Assembly: GCF_022458985.1 (NCBI RefSeq)
Contig: NC_061772.1
Span: 26,595,501 to 26,659,500 of the forward strand
Source of the DNA: Mugil cephalus
Taxonomy: Eukaryota > Chordata > Actinopteri > Mugiliformes > Mugilidae
Direction: 5' to 3'
DNA length: 64,000 nt
Both the position numbers and the translations under genes were made by a program. This document shows positions 57,301 through 64,000 of the stretch, piece by piece. The notes beneath the pieces were generated by a model. That model had not been told where the DNA came from, did not search any database, and saw only the letters and a list, made by a program, of their open reading frames with translations. How positions within the stretch are numbered: the first letter of the stretch is position 1; each line of letters starts with the position of its first letter.

Positions 57301-59442
57301 ACACGACCCACTAACGTTGTGGAAGTCCATTTTCGTTGAGCACCTTGGTCAGTGCCTGTGTGTGTGTTACGCGTGCACATTTAGGCCGTTTTAGACAACT
57401 AAAACCCTCCGGTGGTTAGTTAGTAAGGTAGTTTGGAAACAGTTCCTCCTCTGTTTGACTCAGCTCTCTGCCGTCCCACAGGCTCCTCCAACAGTCTGCT
57501 GGGAAATTTCCCACCATTCCAGAATTTTTTGCCATTTTGCCCATGCAAGCAGGATTAAAATGATGAATGTGTCGCAACATTTTGTAGCTTACCATGCCCA
57601 AGTGAAGCCCCGCAATGTGTGGGAAAATGTAGATGCATGAAATTTGTGGCTCCATCAACGAAAAAGGTTTTGGAAGAAATTTGTTAATGAGTTACCCTGG
57701 AAATGGTGCTTTGCAGAATCCAAAATACGTAGTTTTTTTTTTGTTTTTTTGTTTTTTTGTCAATGTTTTTTTTCCCTGTTGCACCCGTGCAAAATTAGCA
57801 ATTAATCATGCATTAAAGAAACCAAAAAACATAAATAAAAGTCAGTGTTAAATACTACAGTCTTATATATCTCACCATATACTGTACAAGATAGCTATAT
57901 GTCTATATTACCATACATCTTTCTATCCATATTATTGCATTTTCTTTTCAAGATTCAAAAAGTGAATCTATCTTTGAAAAGGGCAACTTCCGGTTGCAAA
58001 ATATGCAAAATATGTTTCTGTCGTCTAACGATTTTGTTTTTTTGTTTTGATTTCAGAAACAGAAAATTAAAAGCAGACGGTTTTTAAATTTTTGTTTATC
58101 CATTCTCGACTCTGAAAGAGAAAAGTGCCTCGAATTTCAATTAATATTTTTGAATTTTAAAATGAAAAGCAAATAACTGCTCATTTTTTGCTTTTTAACG
58201 TCCTTTTCTGAACAAGATACAAGATAAAACAAAACAAAACAAAAAGAATCTGAAAGTTTAACTTGCATTGACTCTGCAACTCACCGGCTTGCTGGGTTTT
58301 GACGGTGACATTCGCCAGTGAGCGCGCGGCCAAGCCCAGCCCTGAGACGCCGTTAACGGCCTCTACGTGGAAGGTGTAGTTGGCGTGCATTGCAAAGTCT
58401 AGTATTGCCACAGAGGTGCCGGTTATACCGAGCGGCCGGGGGATGAAGCGCAGGTCTGGCTCGCACGGCTCACACTGTGTCACAACGCTGTCGCCATCGC
58501 CTCCGTCACAGCGCTGGCACAAGACGTTGTAAGCCACGTCCTTCCTGCCTCCTGTATCGCTAGGAGGCATCCACTGCAAGAAGAGAGCCGTGTCATTGAT
58601 CAATGAGACCAGGTTCCTGGGAGCTGAGGGAGGCCCTGAAGAGAAGAGAAAAGTGTTCAGGGACAGAAACGCGTTGGTAACTCACTTGTCACTTTAAAAG
58701 ACAGATTTGTTCTCCAGATCATGACACTCATGTGACCCCCCACCCCTAAGATGAGACCAAGAGTGGGCACACGATCTGACAGCCATCGCCTGTTTCACTG
58801 AGCATCATTAGAATCCTTAACGTGTGTGTTTGGCGCGTATGTACAGTAGGCGTGTGGGTGGTTGGCTTTAAACACGCTATGTTTCATTCCAACAGCTTGT
58901 GTAAATTTGCAGGATAAAACTGTTGCGCTTGTTGTTTTTTTTTTTTTTTTTTCCCTCTCACAGCTGTACGAGATCTGATTTGGCAAAGAAAGAAATGAGA
59001 AGCGTTGTGTCTTTGAATATCTGCGTGGAGGCGTGTGGGGGTGGCGAGTTTTCAGAGTGCTCTGAGTGTTTCACTCCAGCAGGCCAGTTGTCAGCTTAAT
59101 GGATAAATGTCAGGAGTTTGCAGCATCCATGAATGAAACCCATCATAACAAATGCTGTTTTTTTTTAATCTTTTGATACTTGTGTCTGTACTTAAACAGA
59201 TCAATGACATATTTGAAACTTTAATAAAAGAAAACGATGAACGGAGGCAAGAAATGTAGGATTAAGAAGGTAACTAGTCCACTAACTTGTACAAGCCATG
59301 GTGGAGGGATCCTTGATGGCCCTGAAGAAGCCTTTATCGCAGTGACAGATGGTGGCGGCCTGGTCGTGGCTGGAGCTGTGTAGAGGACACTTGACGCATT
59401 TAATGTTCCCCGCATTAGCCTTGAAGAAGCCAGGCTTGCACG
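34848..59442 (-). CDS. epha6: Ephrin type-A receptor 6, 3' portion (14 exons; 5' end beyond the window)
   Basis: Exons from 5' to 3': 59287-59442, 58285-58635, 47575-47699, 46143-46305, 45506-45611, 42050-42120, 38565-38690, 37764-37949, 37606-37667, 37310-37519, 37069-37218, 36799-36992, 35327-35476 and 34848-34962. Every junction has GT/AG borders and the phases close to 720 residues plus stop. The order is cysteine-rich segment, two fibronectin III domains, membrane helix, juxtamembrane tyrosines, kinase and SAM. EPHA6 rather than another EphA is indicated by the juxtamembrane exon ([13 protein letters not shown]) and by adjacency to arl6. The receptor binds membrane-anchored ephrin-A ligands and guides axons. 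The signal peptide and ligand-binding exons were not found up to the right edge and are inferred to lie outside. Confidence 0.95.
35745..36440. repeat. Inverted pair of a CAACTTCCGGTTGC-type repeat
   Basis: Positions 36262-36440 match the copy at 57.98-58.22 kb directly (GCAACTTCCGGTTGCAAAA, AGAAACAGAAAATTAAAA, TTTGTTTATC). Positions 35745-35960 match the same repeat in reverse complement. The two halves flank about 300 bp of other DNA in an epha6 intron. Family unknown. Confidence 0.65.
36799..37949 (-). CDS. epha6: epha6 kinase exons (five exons)
   Basis: 37764-37949 carries the glycine loop ([11 protein letters not shown]) and the ATP-binding Lys in VAIKTLKGG. 37606-37667 carries [20 protein letters not shown]. 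37310-37519 carries the catalytic [19 protein letters not shown] and the activation-loop Tyr in AAYTAT. 37069-37218 carries [20 protein letters not shown] and [16 protein letters not shown]. 36799-36992 carries [13 protein letters not shown] and [13 protein letters not shown]. All catalytic residues are present, so the kinase should be active. The extra segment found after VVTKR in one human EPHA6 form is absent; the sequence runs VVTRSRPVMIVV as in other EphAs. Confidence 0.96.
38243..38257 (+). promoter_or_regulatory. CTCF core match in an epha6 intron
   Basis: CCAGCAGATGGCAGC fits the degenerate CTCF core CCASYAGRKGGCRSY at every position. Motif only; chance matches to a core this short do occur. 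Confidence 0.35.
38565..45611 (-). CDS. epha6: epha6 membrane and juxtamembrane exons (45506-45611, 42050-42120, 38565-38690)
   Basis: 45506-45611 encodes DPDIADQGQ and the membrane helix [20 protein letters not shown] with FLLITG. The 71-bp exon 42050-42120 encodes [20 protein letters not shown], the EPHA6-type basic juxtamembrane segment. 38565-38690 encodes [16 protein letters not shown] with the two regulatory juxtamembrane tyrosines, then [20 protein letters not shown]. The acceptor of the last exon was chosen as TGCATCTCTTCCAG, which keeps the frame. Confidence 0.92.
39651..40146 (-). mobile_element. Tc1-like non-autonomous element, copy 5, with ACCAG expansion
   Basis: Near full length, from CAGCCACAACATTAAAACC to TAATGTTATGCCTGATCGG. 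The block that is TAGACCAGACCAGG in copy 1 is here expanded to six ACCAG units (39792-39821). Confidence 0.88.
40561..40738 (+). repeat. G-run cluster (40561-40578; 40723-40738)
   Basis: G5-T-G6-C-G5, and about 160 bp later an uninterrupted run of 16 G. Both could form G-quadruplexes. They lie in an epha6 intron, on the strand opposite the transcript. Confidence 0.8.
41180..41531 (+). mobile_element. Tc1-like non-autonomous element, copy 6
   Basis: Runs from GACATAACATTATGACCACC to CAATGTTGTGGCTGATCGG with shared inner blocks. Internally shorter than copy 5. Confidence 0.85.
43621..44700. repeat. Tandem duplication of about 326 bp, second unit split by a MITE
   Basis: TAAAGGATTGACAGAGCCAG at 43625 recurs as TAAAGGATGGACAGAGCCAG at 43951, with matching downstream blocks (AGCACAGRTGC, GCATGCAAAAAA, ACAGGTTAAAA). 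The unit's end (ATATTCTCGCGGGCATGC, GGAAACTTAAG) reappears only after the MITE, at about 44652. Lies in an epha6 intron. Confidence 0.75.
44236..44650 (+). mobile_element. MITE of the TAGACTGTATAAATATG family
   Basis: Left end TAGACTGCATAAATATGG, right end the inverse, CATATTTATATAGTC. It is flanked by TTAAAACCA and CTAAAACA, a possible imperfect target duplication. Contains CAAGTAGAGCTCCCTTAAG and GGGACTTGGGCCAAACTTA, shared with the 13.9 kb copy. Confidence 0.7.
45436..45463. repeat. (GT)n microsatellite
   Basis: About 14 GT units, 43 bp downstream (in transcript sense) of the donor end of the epha6 membrane exon. Confidence 0.95.
46143..47699 (-). CDS. epha6: epha6 second fibronectin III domain (47575-47699, 46143-46305)
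   Basis: 47575-47699 encodes [40 protein letters not shown]. 46143-46305 encodes [40 protein letters not shown] and YSPSFEFAT. The phases match the neighbouring exons. Confidence 0.94.
46575..47200 (+). mobile_element. LINE-type fragments
   Basis: At about 46585-46615 AGAAGACTTTATTTGTCCCC resembles a common LINE-tail motif of fish. From about 46.86 to 47.19 kb the plus strand gives broken frames with [20 protein letters not shown] and then KMQLL, similar to the C-terminal end of non-LTR reverse transcriptase ORFs (LWNSLP...FKK.LK). A dead fragment; the clade is not assigned. Confidence 0.5.
49302..49660 (-). mobile_element. Tc1-like non-autonomous element, copy 7
   Basis: Clear terminal TACACCGATCAGCCACAACA, then TTATGACCACCGACAGGAG, ending GGTCATAATGTTACGCCTG. 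Inner blocks as in the other copies. Confidence 0.88.
49943..50060 (+). mobile_element. hAT-type MITE end
   Basis: ACAGGTCTTCAACAGGGGGT is the same terminus as the insert at 55088-55338. The right end is not identified. Confidence 0.5.
51440..52362 (-). mobile_element. Tc1-like non-autonomous element, copy 8, split by a hAT insertion
   Basis: Left part to 51612 and right part from 52282 are contiguous family sequence (CATTCTCTGATGAGTCACAA context). The right end is GTCATAATGTTATGCCTGAT. The interruption is listed separately. Confidence 0.85.
51613..52281 (+). mobile_element. hAT-type non-autonomous element, 669 bp
   Basis: Ends CAGTGTTGCCACAGTT and, inverted, CAGTGGTGCAGTTG. Flanked by TTCACAAC and GTCACAAC, an 8-bp target duplication with one change. 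The interior has AAAGTAATCTGATTACTGAT and AGTTACTTTATTAGTTACAT, typical of fish hAT short elements. No transposase. Confidence 0.8.
53385..53420. repeat. (TTC)n low-complexity tract
   Basis: Pyrimidine-only run of mainly TTC and TCC units in an epha6 intron. Confidence 0.9.
53626..53932 (+). mobile_element. Tc1-like non-autonomous element, copy 9
   Basis: Terminal CACACCGATCAGGCGTAACA, then TTATGACCATG, ending TAATGTTGTGGCTGATCGG. Shorter than the other complete copies. Confidence 0.88.
54295..54345. repeat. (GT)n microsatellite
   Basis: About 24 GT units, responsible for false reading frames on both strands. Confidence 0.95.
54556..54584. repeat. (TCC)n trinucleotide repeat
   Basis: About nine TCC units (GGA on the epha6 transcript strand). 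The apparent poly-Glu/poly-Pro frames here are artefacts. Confidence 0.92.
54957..55485 (+). mobile_element. Tc1-like non-autonomous element, copy 10, split by a hAT insertion
   Basis: Starts inside the family at CCCACAGATACTTGATCAG and ends TAATGTTATGCCTGATCGG. Family sequence stops at TACATGTCAAAGT and resumes at GTCTAAGTAACATCCACATG after the insert. Confidence 0.85.
55088..55338 (+). mobile_element. hAT-type MITE, 251 bp
   Basis: Ends CAGGAGTCTTCAATG and, inverted, CATAGGTCTTCAAC. Flanked by GTCAAAGT and GTCTAAGT, an 8-bp duplication with one change. The interior is AT-rich and ends with GGGGTCACGAACCCCCTGTT. Confidence 0.8.
55490..57970. other. epha6 intron DNA without recognised exons
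   Basis: AT-rich with a CA run at 57199-57218 and T/G runs at 57729-57760. The longest frames lack domains. No named element recognised. Confidence 0.5.
57975..58215 (+). repeat. CAACTTCCGGTTGC-type repeat, third copy
   Basis: GGGCAACTTCCGGTTGCAAA, AGAAACAGAAAATTAAAA, TTTGTTTATCCATTCTCGAC and GTCCTTTTCTGAAC match the inverted pair at 35.7-36.4 kb. Ends about 70 bp from an epha6 exon. Family unknown. Confidence 0.65.
58285..59442 (-). CDS. epha6: epha6 cysteine-rich segment and first fibronectin III domain (59287-59442, 58285-58635)
   Basis: 59287-59442 encodes [19 protein letters not shown], then the EGF-like end [20 protein letters not shown]. 58285-58635 continues [20 protein letters not shown], the receptor-typical [20 protein letters not shown] and [16 protein letters not shown]. 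The junction restores CTRPPSAPRN, a hallmark of Eph receptors. These are the most 5' exons in the window. Confidence 0.95.
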
Positions 59443-59789
59443 CTGCAGAATAAATAAATAAATAATAATAAAAAAAACGTATGGAAGAAGGAGAAGAAGA
59501 AGCCAGTTATCATGCAGCTGCATTCCCATCGGCAAACACGCGGACACTTAATTCAAAACTCCAGCTGCTTCTCTCCTCACCTGTGATCTGACCTTATTTC
59601 CCGGGGTACCATGGATCACTGTCGCCTCCTTATTAGCTCACTAAGGAAGAGGCGCACACGTGTAACGATGCACCTTTACTGAATAAATATTCCAAAAGTC
59701 ACACACACCAGCCACAAACAAGTTTTTAAATGAACACGGTATGAGGACATTAAAGCCGCGTATGCTTCAGGCTTCCATTGACAAACAGC

Positions 59790-60205
59790 GACATTAGCCT
59801 ACTACCCAGAGCTTTCCCTAAACGTGGCAAATGCTAAGGGCGCCGTGGAGCCATAGGGGGGTGCACTGAGAGTGAGCTTTTTTCTCCCCCATGCTAACAG
59901 CCTAATGCTAATTTTATATTTTATTATTTCGTGGTATTACCAAAACTTACTACAACTTATCTAAAGTGTATTAGCCAAAAGTTAGTTGTTGCAGCAGCTC
60001 TGTGCTCAGCTCAGAGCTCAGAGCGCCCAGCCACCAGCCCTCTCCACCGTTGATCGCCGCTGACAGTATCCACAGTACAGTACAGCAGCCAGCCGGTGGA
60101 AAGTCTGTTCTCAGTGAAGTTAATGTCATCATGTCAAAAGGGCCAAGGCTCTCGGTTGCTCAGGGAAGAAAGAGAAGAAAAGAAGAGGAGGCAAAACAGC
60201 AATAA
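59790..60205 (+). mobile_element. hAT transposase N-terminal relic
   Basis: The frame ending near 60205 gives MSKGPRLSVAQGRKRRKEEE, resembling the SGAQxRKKRKEEE start of hAT (ZMYM1-like) transposases. It is preceded by GCTAAGGGCGCCGTGGAGCC. Only the first part is present and it ends in a stop. Confidence 0.5.
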
Positions 60206-60209
60206 CACA

Positions 60210-61587
60210 GAGGTAATTAGGTGTTGAAAATCAATCATTTTTGTTTCTAGCTAGTTTAATTGGAGCAGAAAGTGGAGAGAGCAGAACGTTACAAGCAACG
60301 GGTGGACTACTTTCTGAAGCTAGTTTACTCTAGAGGATAACAGACTAAACTGCGACAGTTAAATAAATAATAGCAACAAGAGTTAGCATCAGTGACCCAC
60401 ACCTTAGGAGAAGTATTCAGGTGTAGAGATGGCCTCCACTTTTTCTCTTATGTCCTGCTGCATAGAGCACCAACCTGTTTGCCAGGTAATGTTGAGCTTA
60501 TTTCACTATATTTATATTGTGTCATGTCTGCACTGGGTTCTGTTGTATTTTATTTTGTGCAATAAGTATTTATATTGTGATTTTGCATGCATTTTAATTG
60601 TGTTGTATTTTGTATTTTATACTATTTATTATGTATTGCTATTGCCGTTTTTTACAGTTTGATATCTAAGTGAAATAAAGTGAAATTGGATTGAAATTGA
60701 ATTTTAACCTCTTATCATTGCAGCCTTTTTGCTAAAAAACAAAACAAAAAAACAAAAAACAAATGAAACTCCTATTTAGGACATACCCAAATTAAACTGC
60801 ATGCTGTTCATTAACATTTTGGGGCTTATGCATGGTCTCTGTCTCTTTTGAAAGCCAAGACTCTGAAGTTTCTATCACAAAAGTTAGAATCACTCAAAGC
60901 TGTATTGTTCTTGAGTGATCAATGATGGCATGCAGTTATAAAATAACAAGTTGTAGGATTTGCCTGATTTTTTAATTTATTTTTTGTTCTGAAAAAAATG
61001 TTGAATCCTATAATGATTTTTATCTATGAAATCAGAAGAAAATGACGTATTGCATCATGCAGCATTTACTCAAACACAACTCATGTACAGGACTCTGATT
61101 GGTCTCAGACTGTTTGGTATTTTGTTATATGTAACATGGAGTTGTATTTGCCCATATGTGCTATAGAACAATGCTACAAGATGTGTAATAAACTGAGGTT
61201 CCATCAATATATTTTGTGCAACAAGTTATTAATTCTGCCTAGGGCCGGTTCTGCTACTACCCAACAGCTGAACATCGCGTAAGCTCAATGATATTTTGCA
61301 AGTAACATCATGTTGCTATTATGCAGTAGTACGCTTACTAGTTGGCATGAAAACCATCCATAGTTAAAGGATATTGAAAGTAATTTGGACTATTTTGTTT
61401 TGAGGTCTAAAATAAAATCAAACTGTTCACATGTCAAACTTTTTATTGTTAATTTTTAGGTATTGGTCGAAAGTTTGGGGAAAAAAATTGTTCATCGAAG
61501 GCCAGACACTCGTTTTGGCAATTAGTTTCTGATCATTAACAAAAACAAGTCAAGCAAGATATCCCACAGATATTCTTATTTAAACCT
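60210..61587. other. epha6 intron DNA, no exon recognised
   Basis: AT-rich and probably transposon-derived in part, but no element was identified with confidence. The short frames lack domains. Confidence 0.45.
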
Positions 61588-61755
61588 CGACTCCTCAGTC
61601 CCTTAAAACTGAAGGAACTACTCGGATGAGGGGCAAAACCTCTTTGCAAACAAAATTTTTCCTTTCTTTAATGTTGGTTTTTGTTGTTGTTTTTCTTTGT
61701 TTGTTTTGGATATACTATGACCTGAATGGCTCAGAACCTTCACAGACATATACTC
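61588..61755 (+). mobile_element. Penelope-like element 3' tail
   Basis: CTTAAAACTGAAGGAACTAC, GGATGAGGGGCAAAACCTC and CAGAACCTTCACAGACATAT match the tail at 9.18-9.32 kb. Only the tail is present. Confidence 0.65.
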
Positions 61756-62462
61756 TGGAAACCTCCCAGCCAGAAGGTTCTGGGTTCTAATCCAGACCGA
61801 GGAACAGCTTCTTCCCAGAAGCTGTAAGACTGTTGAACTCTGGTGGAGCTGTGTGATTGCTCAACTCAAGTATCTTTGCACGTTTAACATTTTGCATGTT
61901 TAAAGTTTTAAAGTTTTGCGCACCTAAAACTCTGTTTGCAACTGAATAATCCATGCTGCACTACTACTTGTTCTTAAGTACATTTCCTTTTCTACCTTAG
62001 TTAGCTTATCTTATTTTATTTATTTTGTTAGACACAGCTATCAGTATTATATACTGTTTGCTTGTGTCTATTTTACAGTTACTCAGTATCTATATATTAT
62101 AGTTACTATGGGGTAACAGCCCGGGACCTGAGTACATCATTTTGTTTCAGCTCATGCTTCCGTATGGTTGTGAATGACAAATAAAAATCCTTGAATCCTT
62201 GAATCCAGTGCTGTGCCTGGGTCGGTTTTCTCTAGGTACTCCGACTTCCTTCCACCGTCCAAAGAAAGGCTTGTTAAGTTAACTGGTGATTCTAAATTGA
62301 TCATAGTTGTGAGTGTGAATGGTTGGCTCTCTGCTCTCACTCTGGACAGACTGGCGACCTGTCCAGAGTGAACCCTGAATCGTGTTCCCTTGACAGCTTG
62401 TATAGGCTCCAGCGTCCCCATGGCCCTCCAGAGGACGAGCGGTTACAGAAAATGAATGAATA
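61756..62462 (+). mobile_element. SINE/L2-type repeat interrupted by a LINE 3' end
   Basis: The left part CCAGAAGGTTCTGGGTTCTA with ATCCAGACC, and the right part from about 62206 (GGTCGGTTTTCTCTAGGTAC, ACTGGCGACCTGTCCAGAGT, AGGCTCCAGCGTCCCC), are successive pieces of the common fish SINE/L2-tail repeat. Between them, about 61800-62205, lies GGAACAGCTTCTTCCCAGAA with GCTGTAAGACTGTTGAACTC, a non-LTR ORF2 end. It closes with ATAAAAATCCTTGAATCC tandem tails. Names from memory. Confidence 0.6.
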
Positions 62463-62539
62463 CTCATCAAATAACTGTCAAATTATTTACAAAAATGGTG
62501 GACTGGTAGTTGGTGGTAATCTCAAATATTAAATACAGT

Positions 62540-62870
62540 GTACACTGATTAACCTAATCATTGATTATGTTGGTGTCATGGCACTTGTCAGCATTCAGGA
62601 CATATTAGGCATCAAGTGAACATTTTTGTCCTCAAAGTCGATGAGGTAAGAGCAAGAAAAATTGGAATTTGATACCAACTCTGATGTGGTCAGTAGCAAT
62701 CAGGAAGGCATATCAATGAACCGGCAACAGAGTCATAGGCATCCAAGGTTCATTGATGCAAGAATAGAGCAAAGGTGTCTAAGCGTAGTCTGACCCAACA
62801 GACTAATCTACTCCAGTGGTGCCCATGCTGACAAATGTCCCCAGGACGTTACCATGAAGCTTTCATTCAT
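62540..62870 (+). mobile_element. Relic of an autonomous Tc1-like element
   Basis: Blocks GGACATATTAGGCATCAAGT, GAACATTTTTGTCCTCAAAG, GAACCGGCAACAGAGTCATA and AAGGTTCATTGATGCA follow the 5' region of the fish Tc1-like transposase gene that carries the CACCGATCAGGCATAACA-type ends. Stops and deletions throughout; no functional product. Confidence 0.6.
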
Positions 62871-62879
62871 AAAAATGTC

Positions 62880-64000
62880 AGGACTCAGGTTCACCAGAAG
62901 AACATTCTTTTGTGGGAGATCGTCAGCATTATTAACTCCACTAGCTGGTTGTTAATAATAAATAATAAAAAATGTAATAAGGGGAAACTACTCATTTGAG
63001 GTTTCAGGACTAAATCAAAATGCAATGAAAAAGTAAATTTTAATCACACTCCTCGTTAGAGGATAGAGGAATGTTTTTTTTTTTTCTGTTATTAGGCTGG
63101 TAAAATAGGAAATATTAACATACAAATAATGTCTTGCAGAAATGTAATTACATCCTGCCTTCACTCCAAAACCATTTTGCTGACCTTAGCATTGTGAGTT
63201 GTCTACTTCCAGTTCTTCCCATTTCGTTCCTTCCATCAACCCAACCAACGCTTCCTTCCTTATCTTTTCACTATTTCTCCGCTTTGCTCAGCCACAGTTT
63301 TCACCTTTTCTTATATGTATTTTTTTTTTTTTAATCTTTATTCCAATAAATTTCTTCTCCCATCTGTCCTCACGCTTTCCTCTCCGTCGGTCTTTCCTTT
63401 AAGGCTTATCAAAAACGATAGCATAACCATGGCAGATTGCCTCCTTCTTCGCGGACTTATCTCGGCAGAGAAGAATAAAGCACTACTCGTGCAGTTATTT
63501 AATATTCCGGGATATTTGTGGCTAATTTTACCGCAGAGTGATTTATCTCAGACGTGTGAGTGGAATGGCAATTTCAAATTAGCAAATAAACATGCAAGAC
63601 AGTCTTGAGACTTCAAGGCAGAAAGGTTTATAATTTAAGCGTTTTAATATTTTTCCATAGTTACAATAAGTAAGTAAGAAAGAAAGATTTATCTGTTCCT
63701 CACATCATCGTATTTTATTCTTGTCTGATGCATTTTTTTCATCCGTTGAACATTGAACCTATGGCCCAATGTTCAACACTGTACCCGGGCCTCTAGGAGA
63801 AGGAATATAAAACTGAGTGGATTAACCTGGTGAAATAAACTGAATTAAACAGCTCTTGTATGTATGGCCTTGCACGAACAGAAAATGTGAATAGTCGGTA
63901 GCTGTAGATTCAATAAAGTGATTGGTGCAGAGTCTCCTACTGTTAACCATGGGACAGGTGTCACCAAGACCTTGGGAAGTCTAGTCACATTAATTCACTT
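62880..64000. other. epha6 upstream intron, right edge
   Basis: AT-rich DNA with T-runs and a TTCC-rich stretch near 63.2 kb. The ligand-binding exon of epha6 is not present here on either strand. Confidence 0.5.

Noticed and set aside
61780-61800. tRNA B-box-like GGTTCTGGGTTCTAATCC
   Set aside because: Part of a SINE/L2-type repeat, with no cloverleaf around it; not a tRNA gene.
62152-62421. Minus-strand 89-codon frame as a candidate epha6 upstream exon
   Set aside because: Lies within the SINE/L2-type repeat and lacks the ligand-binding domain.

Overview
The window is teleost fish nuclear DNA. All recognisable genes have introns with GT/AG borders. The intergenic and intronic DNA is full of CA/TG microsatellites and fish-type DNA transposons, SINEs, LINEs and Penelope-like elements. 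The proteins match vertebrate families and lie on the minus strand. I see no bacterial, plasmid or CRISPR-type content. The species cannot be named from the sequence; the repeat types fit a spiny-rayed (percomorph) fish.

Layout, left to right. (1) 1-2.1 kb: single-exon kctd12, a GABA-B receptor auxiliary subunit, with an AAAG microsatellite touching its start codon. (2) 2.1-9.4 kb: intergenic, repeats only, including two head-to-head Penelope-type fragments. (3) 9.5-11.9 kb: a short SUN-domain gene of the sperm type (SUN3/SPAG4/SUN5 group), with an 11-nt microexon inside its membrane segment and a duplicated CREB half-site palindrome upstream. (4) 12-18.6 kb: intergenic repeats and the slc5a7 3' flank. 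(5) 18.7-24 kb: slc5a7, the high-affinity choline transporter, with all eight coding exons; about 1 kb upstream of its non-coding leader lies a strong REST/RE1 match beside a CTCF-like motif. (6) 28.0-33.2 kb: arl6 (BBS3), with a likely RFX X-box plus CCAAT box at its promoter. The exon expected between its third and fifth coding exons is present only as a degraded remnant. (7) 34.8-59.4 kb: the 3' fourteen coding exons of epha6, from the cysteine-rich region to the SAM domain. The signal peptide and ligand-binding exons are not found and should lie beyond the right edge. (8) 59.4-64 kb: epha6 intron filled with nested transposons.

epha6 followed by arl6 in the same orientation is also the mammalian order, so this pair is conserved synteny. 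The genes do not form a pathway, although three (kctd12, slc5a7, epha6) are neuronal and two (arl6, SUN gene) relate to cilia or sperm.

The strongest unexpected signals are: the degraded arl6 exon; the RE1 element at slc5a7; the X-box at arl6; the SUN microexon; and a Tc1-type non-autonomous family with about ten copies here, two of which were later hit by hAT elements that left 8-bp target duplications. All gene models come from reading splice sites and frames by hand. Intron phases close exactly for slc5a7 (597 aa), the SUN gene (270 aa) and the epha6 portion (720 aa). Repeat family names rest on remembered consensus sequences and were not searched.
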